From positions 1-64,000 of the forward strand of contig PPHI01000094.1 of NCBI GenBank assembly GCA_002901265.1: 64,000 bases of DNA, read 5' to 3'. Within the stretch, counting starts at the first letter, position 1, and each line of letters begins with the position of its first letter. Under the pieces are notes generated by a model. It worked only from the letters and a program-made list of their open reading frames with translations. It had not been told where the DNA came from and searched no databases. The stretch is from Rhodopirellula baltica. Its GTDB lineage: Bacteria; Planctomycetota; Planctomycetia; Pirellulales; Pirellulaceae. Shown in pieces: positions 55,908 through 64,000 of this stretch. The position numbers were made by a program, and so were the translations under genes.

Positions 55908-57494
55908 TCAGTTCCCGAACGGATCACCACCGAACGGGTCGCCGCCGCCACTCGTTCCGAACGGGTCACTGCCACCGCCGGTGCCAAAAGGATCCGCACC
56001 GCCGGTCCCAAACGGGTCGCCACCGGTACCGAAAGGATCGGTCGGGGTGGTTTCCGTTGGCATCGCCTCTTCTGGCTTTTCAGTCGATTCCGCTTCTTCC
56101 TCGACAACGGGTTCTGCATCAAGAGGGTGCAAAATTGCGGGAGCAGTGGAACCGACCGGTCGCAGACACTGGGCGACCCCTCGTCCATCGATCAAATAGA
56201 GTCGATCGGTCAGGCGATTGACCGCAAGGAATTCGGACTTGTCGATCGGCAGGACACTCATCACTTTTCCGGTCTTCGCATCGATCTCGGCGAATTGGCC
56301 ACTCATCAGACGCACAAACAGCGCCCCTGGGATTCCGCCCAGGATCTTCGCAACACTCGAAGTCGGCTCGGCCCAAATCGGTTCGCCTGTTCTTTCATTG
56401 AGTGCGAACAGGTTTCCGTACGCGGAATTCAGAAAGACCGTCGACTCGAGCAGAAACGGTGTGTCATAAAACGGCTCGCCCAGCGGCTGGCTCCACAACA
56501 CATCGCCCAATCGAGTCGCTCGAACGGAGTACGCCTGGCCGCCTTCGCTGGCAAAGAAGAAGCGATCGCCGCCCGCTGGTGCAGGTTTCCCATTCACATT
56601 GCCGACGGTGTCCAACCGAAACGTCACCGAGGGAGCGTTCGTGACGTCCATGAAGTAGATGTAGCCTTTATTGGTGCCCCAAGCAACGACCGGCGATGTC
56701 GGCGACTTGGCAAGCGGTTCGAGGGACAGTCCCTCCACCGTCTGCATGTAGCGAACCGTCGTGATCTTCTTGTTGAGGTCCGCCAACCGATAGCCTTCGA
56801 CGCCGTTTCGGATTGTCGGCGCGAGCACAAATCCACCGGAAATCACGGTACCATACAGTGGCACATCGATCGTTCTTTTCGAATCGATCGGCTCGCCGTT
56901 GGAAGCATCGAGCAAAATGATGCTGGAACCGTTGAGAACGGTGACGAACTGGTCATCGACGCCCAATTGCCCATAATTCAGTTCCGGGTCACCCACCTGA
57001 GAGATCCAAATCGGCTTCCCCGACTCGGCATCACGACAATCGACGGTGCCGTTGGAAGCCAGGGTGTACAGGTAAACTCGGGGCGTTTCCTTGGATTCAA
57101 TCTTTAGCTCGTTCTTTACCCGTCGGGTCAGAAACGTGACTTGTCGACGTGCTAGACGCTGTGCTTCTTTCTCGCCAATCGGTTGTCCGCTTTTGTCGAT
57201 TTGATCGGTCGCAATGCTGAACCAGACCTTCGGATCTTGGCCTTCGGCACCCACCTCGACAACTTCAACCGATTTCCGCGGGTTGGACGTGCTGATGTAG
57301 ATCTGGAAATCGGCGATCGCCGACGCACCGTTGGTGACATGCAACTGACGTCGCCACGCCTGTTCCAAGCCCAACTGGGACGCGAACGATGCCGACATCA
57401 ATTCTTCAGCAGAAGTGGTCGGAACCTTGGGGCTGGCAATGGAGCTAGCCACCATTAAAGAGCAGATCACCAGGGATTTGGCGCGGTACATCAT
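55908..57494 (-). CDS. Exported PQQ-like beta-propeller with DPFG repeats
   Basis: The 528-residue protein begins at ATG-ATG 57494, with a signal peptide (YRAKSLVICSLMVASSIAS). Residues about 35-460 form a PQQ/YncE-type beta-propeller: repeated blades such as VDCRDAESGKPIWISQVGD, NLFALNERTGEPIWAEPTSS and FAEIDAKTGKVMSVLPI. The last ~60 residues are Glu-rich and then a repeat of DPFGTGG units (about six). No methanol-dehydrogenase active-site Asp or Cys pair was seen, so it is likely a structural or binding propeller. Confidence 0.88.
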   Translation of the reverse strand: MMYRAKSLVICSLMVASSIASPKVPTTSAEELMSASFASQLGLEQAWRRQLHVTNGASAIADFQIYISTSNPRKSVEVVEVGAEGQDPKVWFSIATDQIDKSGQPIGEKEAQRLARRQVTFLTRRVKNELKIESKETPRVYLYTLASNGTVDCRDAESGKPIWISQVGDPELNYGQLGVDDQFVTVLNGSSIILLDASNGEPIDSKRTIDVPLYGTVISGGFVLAPTIRNGVEGYRLADLNKKITTVRYMQTVEGLSLEPLAKSPTSPVVAWGTNKGYIYFMDVTNAPSVTFRLDTVGNVNGKPAPAGGDRFFFASEGGQAYSVRATRLGDVLWSQPLGEPFYDTPFLLESTVFLNSAYGNLFALNERTGEPIWAEPTSSVAKILGGIPGALFVRLMSGQFAEIDAKTGKVMSVLPIDKSEFLAVNRLTDRLYLIDGRGVAQCLRPVGSTAPAILHPLDAEPVVEEEAESTEKPEEAMPTETTPTDPFGTGGDPFGTGGADPFGTGGGSDPFGTSGGGDPFGGDPFGN

Positions 57495-57723
57495 GACAGA
57501 CGAATGTTCGGCGTCGGAATTAGACAAGAGAGAGAATTCTGTGGATCAGGCGTCTGGAACGAAAGATTCCACGCTGAATTCTAGTCGGTCGATAGTGCAT
57601 GACCAATGAAAGCTGCCGTTTTTGCCTGCAGGAACCGCTTTACGGGCCCATCCTGAACCGTTTTTGCCTAGATTTCGCCACGGGAGCGAGTGTGAACCGC
57701 TTCCACCGGGGAGTCTCGGGGTA

Positions 57724-59055
57724 CTACATCGACCAAAACGGGAAGTCCAGACGCTCCTGTTCGATCAGTGCCGCCCGCAGCTTGCTAAACGTGTTTGACT
57801 CCAGGTGGTTGGTTGCCTTTCCCGCCCGACCAGAATCGGGGAACAAGTATTCGCACAGCGCCCCACGTTCGGAAATGCTGATTCGGTAAACTGATTCGCT
57901 GACGGACATCCAATTCAAGAGGTCGTCGACAAATCCCCGCATCCCGAACTCACTTTGCTCGGAGGGGACAGATGAGACCAATTCGGCAATCGTCTCGACG
58001 AGTTCAGCTTTCGCCGAAGTTGCCGTCTCATCCATCAACCATCCGAAACGCGGTGACTGCGGTTGATAGCGGGCAGCCATCAATCGGACCAGCAGTCGCG
58101 ACGCCCGTTTACGAAGAGTCGCCGACGTGCAGCGACGGGCCACTTGTTCAAACACCGTCGCTTGATAGGCCAGCCCCAATCGCTCCAACACGATTGCTTG
58201 TTCAATCTGGCTGAATTTCGCCCGTCTCATCGCTTCGTGGATTTGGCTGATTTGGTAACGATGCTCGTCTTGTTCGTCGACTTGGCAATCATTTCCTGGA
58301 ACCTGAAAGCAAACATCCGTTGACGGTTCCAGCCATTTCTGGCAGCTCTCGATCGATTGCTTCGGCAGACCATTTCGCAATACCGCCGCGATCTTTTCGA
58401 TGGTCATTCGACTAAACCGAACCGAATGCTCGTTCAGGAACCCAATCACAACTCGGTCAAATTCCTCCGTCGACAAGCCACAACCGAGTTCGATTTCCGC
58501 TTGCTGCACCTGCCAGGAGATCTGATGCACCAAACGCCCTGCCGAAACCGGGATTCCATACAAGTCGGCAAAACGCTGACCACGCAAGTTCTTAACGGCT
58601 TCGCGCAAGCACTTTTCGACGTAGGTCACAAACTTGGTCCCACGTGACGATTCGAACAACAGAATGGATCGAGCCAACACTGGGCCTAGCTGGTCGGCGT
58701 CTACTCCCGCGTCTGTGGCGATCGCATGAACCAAGGGTTGAAAATCCGTGTAGACCTGCCAAAACGAATCGACTGCCAATTCCTTGATGGCTTCGAAGGC
58801 AGAGCGTTGCTTTCGCTCGAGCTGGTCAACGCGAGGCTGAATAAACGGCAGTACTTCAGGCAAGTACTGAAACGGTTTGACACTTACCGCACCACCATCG
58901 ATCTGACGGTCATCCACACGGCGGCGCAGGACACGTAAATCCAAACCGAACGAATTCTGCAAAGCGACTTCAAAGACCTCGATACGGTGCAGATGCCGTT
59001 CGAGATTGCTCCGGCGATCGCCGAAAGCATCGTTCGCGAAAAGTTCACTTCCCAT
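57724..59055 (-). CDS. Diverged sigma-70-like protein
   Basis: The 443-residue protein is not an obvious sigma factor, but residues 132-180 read like sigma region 2.3-3.0: ESSRGTKFVTYVEKCLREAV then RFADLYGIPV, against the RpoD of this window ([20 protein letters not shown] then RTIRIPV). Before it, DFQPLVHAIATDAGV fits region 2.1. A later helical part (QIHEAMRRAKFSQIEQAIVL, ERLGL, VFEQVARRCTSATLRKRASR) fits region 4. The Trp pair of region 2.3 is missing. The first 80 residues and the last 120 have no match. It could be a sigma-like regulator or an inactive relative. It is divergent from the MnmD-like gene. Confidence 0.6.
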   Translation of the reverse strand: MGSELFANDAFGDRRSNLERHLHRIEVFEVALQNSFGLDLRVLRRRVDDRQIDGGAVSVKPFQYLPEVLPFIQPRVDQLERKQRSAFEAIKELAVDSFWQVYTDFQPLVHAIATDAGVDADQLGPVLARSILLFESSRGTKFVTYVEKCLREAVKNLRGQRFADLYGIPVSAGRLVHQISWQVQQAEIELGCGLSTEEFDRVVIGFLNEHSVRFSRMTIEKIAAVLRNGLPKQSIESCQKWLEPSTDVCFQVPGNDCQVDEQDEHRYQISQIHEAMRRAKFSQIEQAIVLERLGLAYQATVFEQVARRCTSATLRKRASRLLVRLMAARYQPQSPRFGWLMDETATSAKAELVETIAELVSSVPSEQSEFGMRGFVDDLLNWMSVSESVYRISISERGALCEYLFPDSGRAGKATNHLESNTFSKLRAALIEQERLDFPFWSM

Positions 59056-59239
59056 GGCGGTATCCCGTTAGGCAAGCTTGATCGAGCTGAAAAGGTATCG
59101 TCTAGCATACCAGTTTGCTCGGCCGATGACCAATTTCAGGCGGATCGATCAATGCGGTTCGTTAAGATGTCTGCCGCCAAACCGGTTTCTCTGTCACTGC
59201 CCGCTGAACTGCGATCACGTTTCGTCTTTCTGCCCAATC

Positions 59240-59977
59240 ATGCCGATTCCCCAACGTGCAACTTTTCCGACCGACCGACCGGACCTGAACGTCTTGGTCA
59301 CCGACGACGGTAGCCGGACGCTGCTTCGCACGGGTACATCAGACTCGTTTCATAGCGGATGCGGAGCCTTGAGCGAGACACGACATGTCTACCTTCACAA
59401 TAGTGGTGTCGCCGAACGACTCGCCCATCAACGGCCAACTCGCGTATTGGAGATCGGTCTCGGTACGGCGATGGGGATGATCGTGACGATCGGCGAGGCG
59501 ATCCACTGCGATAGCGAAATCGATTACGTGGCCTTGGAAACCGATTGGATCGCGGCGACAACGATGCAGCATTTGAATCCGCATGAATGGACCCAGGAAA
59601 GTGACTTGGTCGATCGCTATCTAGACTTTCGACGGTCGATTTCTACTCCGGTGCAGCCCGGCCGTTACCAATGGGCGTTTGACAGGCTCCGCAGATTGCG
59701 TGTCGATGTTGCCGACGCGGCTAAGTGGCGTCCCGGTGAGGAAGCTGCCTTCGATGCGATTTACTACGATCCCTTTTGCCCCGAAAGCGCGCCTCAGCTT
59801 TGGTCTTCCGATTGTTTTCGGCAAATGAAGTCTGCTATCACGGCAACGGGGACACTGACAACATACAGTTGCAGTCGCGCGGTACGGGACGCACTTGCCG
59901 AAGCCGGATGGAGTGTTGATCGTGTCGCTGGTCCGGTGGGCGGCAAACGCGAAGTGTTGATTGCGAGGCCACAATGA
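59240..59977 (+). CDS. mnmD: MnmD-like tRNA wobble-uridine methyltransferase
   Basis: The 245-residue protein matches the MnmC N-terminal/MnmD family, which methylates nm5(s2)U34 to mnm5(s2)U34 in tRNA using SAM. Motifs: DGSRTLLRTGTSDSFHSGCG, LSETRHVYL, the SAM site VLEIGLGTAMG, and FDAIYYDPFCPESAPQLW, the family hallmark, with TYSCSRAVRDAL late. Start ATG 59240 fits the family; the ORF could extend to 59078 without gain. It is a stand-alone MnmD, without the oxidase half of MnmC. Its stop overlaps the next ATG (ATGA). Confidence 0.88.
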   Translation: MPIPQRATFPTDRPDLNVLVTDDGSRTLLRTGTSDSFHSGCGALSETRHVYLHNSGVAERLAHQRPTRVLEIGLGTAMGMIVTIGEAIHCDSEIDYVALETDWIAATTMQHLNPHEWTQESDLVDRYLDFRRSISTPVQPGRYQWAFDRLRRLRVDVADAAKWRPGEEAAFDAIYYDPFCPESAPQLWSSDCFRQMKSAITATGTLTTYSCSRAVRDALAEAGWSVDRVAGPVGGKREVLIARPQ

Positions 59978-61560
59978 GCGAGTTGCCTTCTAAGCCAAAC
60001 GCGTCTGACTATGCCTACGATGTAGTCCCATACCAGAGTTGGCCATTCCCCCAAACTCATCCCGACCGATTGGCGGTGATGGCGAAGCTGTTTGGAATGA
60101 AACCAACCCTGATCGGTCGAGCACGGGTATTGGAAATCGGCTGCGCTGCGGGCGGCAATTTAATTCCGCTGGCACAAACGTATCCTGAAAGCGAATTTGT
60201 CGGCATCGATTTGTCGCAAAAGGAACTCGCCGAAGGCCACTCGACTCTGAAGCAACTCGATATAAAAAACATCCAGCTTCAATGCGCCAATATCTTGGAT
60301 GTGGATCATCGCTTCGGAAAGTTCGACTACATCATCGCTCATGGCGTTTTCAGTTGGGTGGCAAATGAGGTGCAAGAGTATCTCTTTCGACTTTGCAAGT
60401 CGTTGCTCCAACCGCACGGCGTTGCCTACATCAGCTTCAATACTTATCCCGGTTGGCACATGCGCGGCATGATTCGCAGCATGCTGGTGTATCACACAAA
60501 ACAATTTACCGATCCGCGTGAGCAAATCGCGCAAGCTCGCGGACTGTTGCGATTTCTGGGCGATTCGGTCCCGACGAAGGACAATCCCTACGGTGCATAT
60601 CTGCAACAAGAAATCGATTTATTTGACCAGTCGGACGATTCGTATCTCTTTCACGACTTACTGGCGGGTATCAACGAACCAACGCTTTTTCACGAGTTTG
60701 TCGAGCGTGCCGAATCACATGGACTGCAATACCTTGCTGAATCTGATCTAGCGTCAATGGCGTCATGTAACTTCGATAAGCAGGTCGACGAAACGCTGCA
60801 GCGGATTTCGCAAGACATCATACAAATCGAACAGTACATGGATTTCCTGCGGAACCGAACGTTTCGGCAGACACTGCTTTGTCACCGCGATGTTTCGCTT
60901 GATCGATCGCTGACGCCAGCCGTCGCTGCAGAATTGCATTTCGCGTCGCCAGTCCGGGCGGAATCCGATTCGGTCGATCTTATTGAAGGCGTTCGTGCGA
61001 GGTTCGTCGCATCAGGAATCGCGGTCGGTTCGGCGAGCGCGATCATCAAAGCGGCGCACGTCGTACTCTCAGAAGCTTGGCCGGAGTGGTTGCCGTTCGA
61101 AACAATTTTCGAACGTGCTGCGGAACTCGCTAGCCTTCAAAATGCATCCTCCGAAGAGACTTCGCTGATGCGGATGAAGCTCGGCGAACACTTGATACGT
61201 TGTTTCGCATCACGCGCTGTCGACGTTCATTCATCCAATCCGACATTCCAGGCGTTCGTCAGCCAACGTCCCGCGATGACGCCACTTGCGCGGCTCCAGG
61301 CAGAAACACTTGGTTATGTCACCAACCAAAAACACGAAGTCGCAAAGCTTGACGAGTTCTGTCGGGCCGTGACTCGTTGGTGTGACGGAAGTCGCACCAT
61401 CGATCAAATCGCAGATCAGCTTCGCGACGCCGTTGTGAAAGGCACACTTGCGTGTCCGAGTCGGCCCATGAAAACGCTGCCTCCGGATGCTAACGTGACA
61501 ACACACTGTGTTCGCTGGGCGATCGATCAACTTCGTTTCGCTTTCCTCTTGATCGGATGA
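59974..61560 (+). CDS. Class I SAM methyltransferase with regulatory domain
   Basis: The 528-residue protein has a SAM-binding domain: VLEIGCAAGGNLIPLA (about 53-68), FVGIDLSQ, FDYIIAHGVFSWV, and FNTYPGWHMRG. A middle helical part (about 190-300) fits the methyltransferase regulatory domain (LLAGINEPTLFHEFVERAES), and a C-terminal winged part ends with CDGSRTIDQIADQLRDAV. The family includes lysine-type protein methyltransferases; the substrate is unknown. Translation is coupled to the MnmD-like gene by a 4-base overlap. Confidence 0.9.
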   Translation: MSELPSKPNASDYAYDVVPYQSWPFPQTHPDRLAVMAKLFGMKPTLIGRARVLEIGCAAGGNLIPLAQTYPESEFVGIDLSQKELAEGHSTLKQLDIKNIQLQCANILDVDHRFGKFDYIIAHGVFSWVANEVQEYLFRLCKSLLQPHGVAYISFNTYPGWHMRGMIRSMLVYHTKQFTDPREQIAQARGLLRFLGDSVPTKDNPYGAYLQQEIDLFDQSDDSYLFHDLLAGINEPTLFHEFVERAESHGLQYLAESDLASMASCNFDKQVDETLQRISQDIIQIEQYMDFLRNRTFRQTLLCHRDVSLDRSLTPAVAAELHFASPVRAESDSVDLIEGVRARFVASGIAVGSASAIIKAAHVVLSEAWPEWLPFETIFERAAELASLQNASSEETSLMRMKLGEHLIRCFASRAVDVHSSNPTFQAFVSQRPAMTPLARLQAETLGYVTNQKHEVAKLDEFCRAVTRWCDGSRTIDQIADQLRDAVVKGTLACPSRPMKTLPPDANVTTHCVRWAIDQLRFAFLLIG

Positions 61561-61597
61561 CTTGCAGCCGGCTTCCTCGACGGCAACACTAACTCAC

Positions 61598-62254
61598 ATG
61601 ACCGACGAAACCCCCAACATTAAAATCTCGGGCGCCAATATTCAGTCTTCCGGCAACGTGCAAATCGGATCGGCACCGGCGGATTGCTCGTTAACCGAAG
61701 CGATTCGTGAGACCTTGGTAGCGATCGAACAACGTTCGCGGCGACATCGAAATTTAGTCATCACAATCGTCGCTTGGTTCTTTCTCGTTGCGATGACAGC
61801 TATCCTGGTTTGGTCGCTAGAGGTGTTGATCGCTTGGCTGGCAATCGTCGTAATCATCGGCGGATCGCTCGCACGTGACAGCGTTGCCGTTCACCGCTGG
61901 CTCGACGGCGTCGTAAGTCGTTTTGAGGAAGAGCGATTTGGAATCGGAGTGTTGATGGAAGCACTTCGCACCAATCCAAGTATTCCCAAAGAAACGCTCG
62001 CATCAATGCTCGCGATGCTCGAAGAAATCCAACCGTCGCTCGAAGCCGCATCGGATCCGCTCGAACTGCTATCGATTCGCCGGGGCATTCAATCCAGCAT
62101 GCGCCACCAATGGCTTCACATTGTCATAGGATCGTTTTTGTTTGCCACACTCCTTGGTCTGGGTATTTTGATGCTCACCAATCCAGGCTTGCCAACCATT
62201 TTGGGTTTTGTTGTTACCTTGGCCGTCTGGTTGATTGTTCGTCTCAAGGGGTAG
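61598..62254 (+). CDS. Membrane protein of unknown function
   Basis: The 218-residue protein has a polar head with a beta-like stretch (IKISGANIQSSGNVQIGS), two transmembrane helices (about 53-95), a cytoplasmic helical part (about 96-170, LDGVVSRFEEERFGIGVLME) and two more transmembrane helices at the end (about 176-217). Start ATG at 61598; the ORF is open to 61562. It lies 37 bases after the methyltransferase and 4 bases before the cysteine desulfurase start, so it is part of the operon. No family recognised. Confidence 0.75.
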   Translation: MTDETPNIKISGANIQSSGNVQIGSAPADCSLTEAIRETLVAIEQRSRRHRNLVITIVAWFFLVAMTAILVWSLEVLIAWLAIVVIIGGSLARDSVAVHRWLDGVVSRFEEERFGIGVLMEALRTNPSIPKETLASMLAMLEEIQPSLEAASDPLELLSIRRGIQSSMRHQWLHIVIGSFLFATLLGLGILMLTNPGLPTILGFVVTLAVWLIVRLKG

Positions 62255-62258
62255 CATC

Positions 62259-63434
62259 ATGATCTACCTTGATTACGCAGCAACGACACCAATGGATCCA
62301 CGCGTCGCCGATGCGATGAGTCCTTTTCAGACCCAGCAATTTGGCAATCCGAACAGTCGCGACCATGCGATGGGCTGGGACGCGAACGATGCAATCGAAC
62401 GGGCACGGTCACAAGTTGCCAGCCTGATCAATGCGTCGCCAGAAGAAATCATCTTTACCGGTAGTGCAACAGAGTCAGTCAACCTAGCGATAAAGGGCTT
62501 AGCGTTCGGAAGGATGATCGAGCGGCTAGCATGCCGGTGGACCATCGTTACGACAGCCGTTGAACATGCTGCGGTTCGATCGACATGCCAGCGTCTGCAA
62601 CAACTTGGAATTGCAGAGACCGTCGTCAATCCGGTCGATCGATCCGGGCAGCTTGAACTCGCTCAAGTCAACGCCGCGATCAAGCGCGAAAGCACCCTCG
62701 CTTTGGTCGCCATGCATGCCAACAATGAAACTGGCGTGCTTTTTCCCATCGATGCATTGGCCGAGATCACGCACCAACACGACACGTATTTAGTGACTGA
62801 TGCGACTCAATCGGTTGGCAAAATCGAAGTCGACGTTCGTGAAATCCCCGTCGATTTCCTGGCGTTCTCCGCACACAAACTTTACGGACCCAAAGGCATC
62901 GGCGCGTTGTACGTTCGCGGCGGAATCGAAGCCATTCCCCTGGCACCATTGATCGATGGCGGCGGGCAGGAACGCGGCCTTCGCGGTGGGACGCAAAACG
63001 TTGCCGCGATCGTTGGGTTTGGCAAAGCCTGCGAACTCGCTGGCAAAGGTCTCGCGGATTACCAAGCTTGGCTGACCGAGTACCATTCGACGTTTGAAGG
63101 CACTCTGATCGACTTGTTGCCGGACGTTGTCGTGAACGGAGGAGATGCGGCACGAATCCCTTCCATCTCGAACCTTCGTTTTCCTAGCATCTGTGGCCAG
63201 GAACTCATTCGTGAAATGCAACAACTTGCCGTCAGCCAACGATCGGCTTGTGCGAGCCATCCCAACCAGGGTAGTCATGTGCTAGAAGCGATGGGGCAGT
63301 CACCAGAAGACTGTCGCGACGCGATCCGATTTAGTTTCGGTCGAGATTGGAATTGCGCCGCGGAGGAGCAACCGAGCGCAGGCGTGGTTGCTCAAATCGT
63401 CGCCGACGCGGTCCTAAGTCTCCGTACCAAATAA
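62259..63434 (+). CDS. Cysteine desulfurase (IscS/NifS type)
   Basis: The PLP enzyme takes sulfur from cysteine for iron-sulfur clusters or tRNA thiolation. The 391 residues show YLDYAATTPMDPRV at the start, TGSATESVNLAI, MHANNETGVLFPID, the PLP lysine in FSAHKLYGPKG (Lys207), GGGQERGLRGGTQN, and the active cysteine in RSACASHPNQGSHVL (Cys331). Start ATG 62259, 4 bases after the membrane gene stop. Neither iscU nor an iscR-like gene nor dnd genes are adjacent; the nearest partner is MnmD-like, which suggests a role in tRNA 2-thiouridine but does not prove it. Confidence 0.94.
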   Translation: MIYLDYAATTPMDPRVADAMSPFQTQQFGNPNSRDHAMGWDANDAIERARSQVASLINASPEEIIFTGSATESVNLAIKGLAFGRMIERLACRWTIVTTAVEHAAVRSTCQRLQQLGIAETVVNPVDRSGQLELAQVNAAIKRESTLALVAMHANNETGVLFPIDALAEITHQHDTYLVTDATQSVGKIEVDVREIPVDFLAFSAHKLYGPKGIGALYVRGGIEAIPLAPLIDGGGQERGLRGGTQNVAAIVGFGKACELAGKGLADYQAWLTEYHSTFEGTLIDLLPDVVVNGGDAARIPSISNLRFPSICGQELIREMQQLAVSQRSACASHPNQGSHVLEAMGQSPEDCRDAIRFSFGRDWNCAAEEQPSAGVVAQIVADAVLSLRTK

Positions 63435-63435
63435 C

Positions 63436-64000
63436 CTATTGGTTTTCGTCCCAGAACGCCTCGATCCGAGCGGTGGTGTCTTTCGAAAAGTATCCTGATT
63501 GCAAATCTTTCTTGAACACCTTGTCGTAAAACTCGATACCGGATTTGGTCAAAAGCCCTGAGTGCAATGAAAAGTCCCCGGGCAGCTTGCCGTCCGCAAA
63601 CTCGGCCAACCCCTCGTTGCTGAGGAGCTGTTTCTTTTGCAAGAACGACATGATCTCAGTCATCGCTGCGAATTCGCTTTCCTGAAGGCTTGGGTGCGAA
63701 GCGTTCAAGTCGGCATAGAGTTTGAAGTCGCTTGGCAGTTTACCTTGCGAACGCAACGCATCGACAAATTCGAGCTCGGCGACAAAGCATGGCAGGCTAT
63801 AGGCGACCTTTTTCACGGCATAGTTCGACGGCACATCGCGATTTCCGATGATTTTCCAGTGCTGCCAATGAACACCGGTTTGCTCGATTCGAAATTGGGA
63901 CAGCGGACTGGCTTCGGAGGCAGCCGCGAGATTGGGCATGCCGTTGGTCAACAAGTCCAGCAGTTCGATGACGACATCGTCGCGTTTAAGAACTTCGACA
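63436..64000 (-). CDS. Partial protein of unknown function, cut by window edge
   Basis: The reading frame is open from 63436 to the right edge, so the start lies outside. The visible 188 residues include DDVVIELLDLLTNGMPNL, then SQFRIEQTGVHWQHWKIIGN and a helical end (YADLNASHPSLQESEFAAMT; FSKDTTARIEAFWDENQ). No family recognised. Its stop is 1 base from the cysteine desulfurase stop; the two converge with no room for a terminator between. Confidence 0.75.
   Translation of the reverse strand, partial: VEVLKRDDVVIELLDLLTNGMPNLAAASEASPLSQFRIEQTGVHWQHWKIIGNRDVPSNYAVKKVAYSLPCFVAELEFVDALRSQGKLPSDFKLYADLNASHPSLQESEFAAMTEIMSFLQKKQLLSNEGLAEFADGKLPGDFSLHSGLLTKSGIEFYDKVFKKDLQSGYFSKDTTARIEAFWDENQ

Noticed and set aside
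62259-63434. Cysteine desulfurase as DndA of a phosphorothioation system
   Set aside because: No dndB, dndC, dndD or dndE is visible and the next gene does not resemble them; sequence motifs are general IscS/NifS.

Overview
The window looks like chromosomal DNA of a planctomycete of the Pirellulaceae (Rhodopirellula-like). The reasons are a moderate-GC genome with many exported proteins, a PEP-CTERM-tailed protein, a large multihaem cytochrome, several MoxR/DUF58/transglutaminase genes, and short REP-like hairpins between genes. This assignment is inferred from gene content; no rRNA is present to confirm it.

Left end (1-9.1 kb): an accessory island on the minus strand. TIR protein (7660-6293), MoxR-type AAA+ ATPase (6296-5337) and a 1187-residue protein with two C-type-lectin/SUMF1 domains (5340-1777) overlap by 4 bases at each junction, so they form one translationally coupled operon. 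A further single-domain SUMF1 protein (1663-743) follows. The three SUMF1 C-termini carry the signature of diversity-generating retroelement (DGR) variable regions: within an 87-nt aligned core, 15 positions vary, all at first or second codon positions, and every third position is identical. No reverse transcriptase or template repeat is visible in the window. The island lies between two direct copies of a ~286-bp repeat (48-333 and 8820-9105; one mismatch), the second beside an N-terminally truncated four-helix-bundle gene. This is the most interesting system here: a TIR/MoxR conflict system whose lectin-fold components appear to be hypermutated.

9.2-20 kb: an operon with an octahaem cytochrome and two small membrane proteins; sucA (2-oxoglutarate dehydrogenase E1); a sugar isomerase-like TIM barrel; an exported SH3-like protein.

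20-28 kb: housekeeping core: rpsB, tsf, pyrH, dnaG, rpoD, with clear terminators after tsf and rpoD.

28-46.5 kb: an exported repeat protein; a flippase plus OafA-type acyltransferase pair; radical SAM protein; PEP-CTERM serine protease; D-2-hydroxyacid dehydrogenase; DUF58 protein; tRNA-Lys(TTT) and tRNA-Ser(GCT); ApbE; and a run of little-known, mostly minus-strand planctomycete genes.

46.8-55 kb: hisH divergent from hisE-hisG-rhodanese, then a MoxR-DUF58-transglutaminase operon with overlapping stops and starts.

55-64 kb: a PQQ-type beta-propeller with DPFG repeats, a diverged sigma-70-like protein, and a plus-strand cluster of MnmD-like methyltransferase, second methyltransferase, membrane protein and cysteine desulfurase, which may serve wobble-uridine modification. 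A minus-strand gene runs off the right edge.
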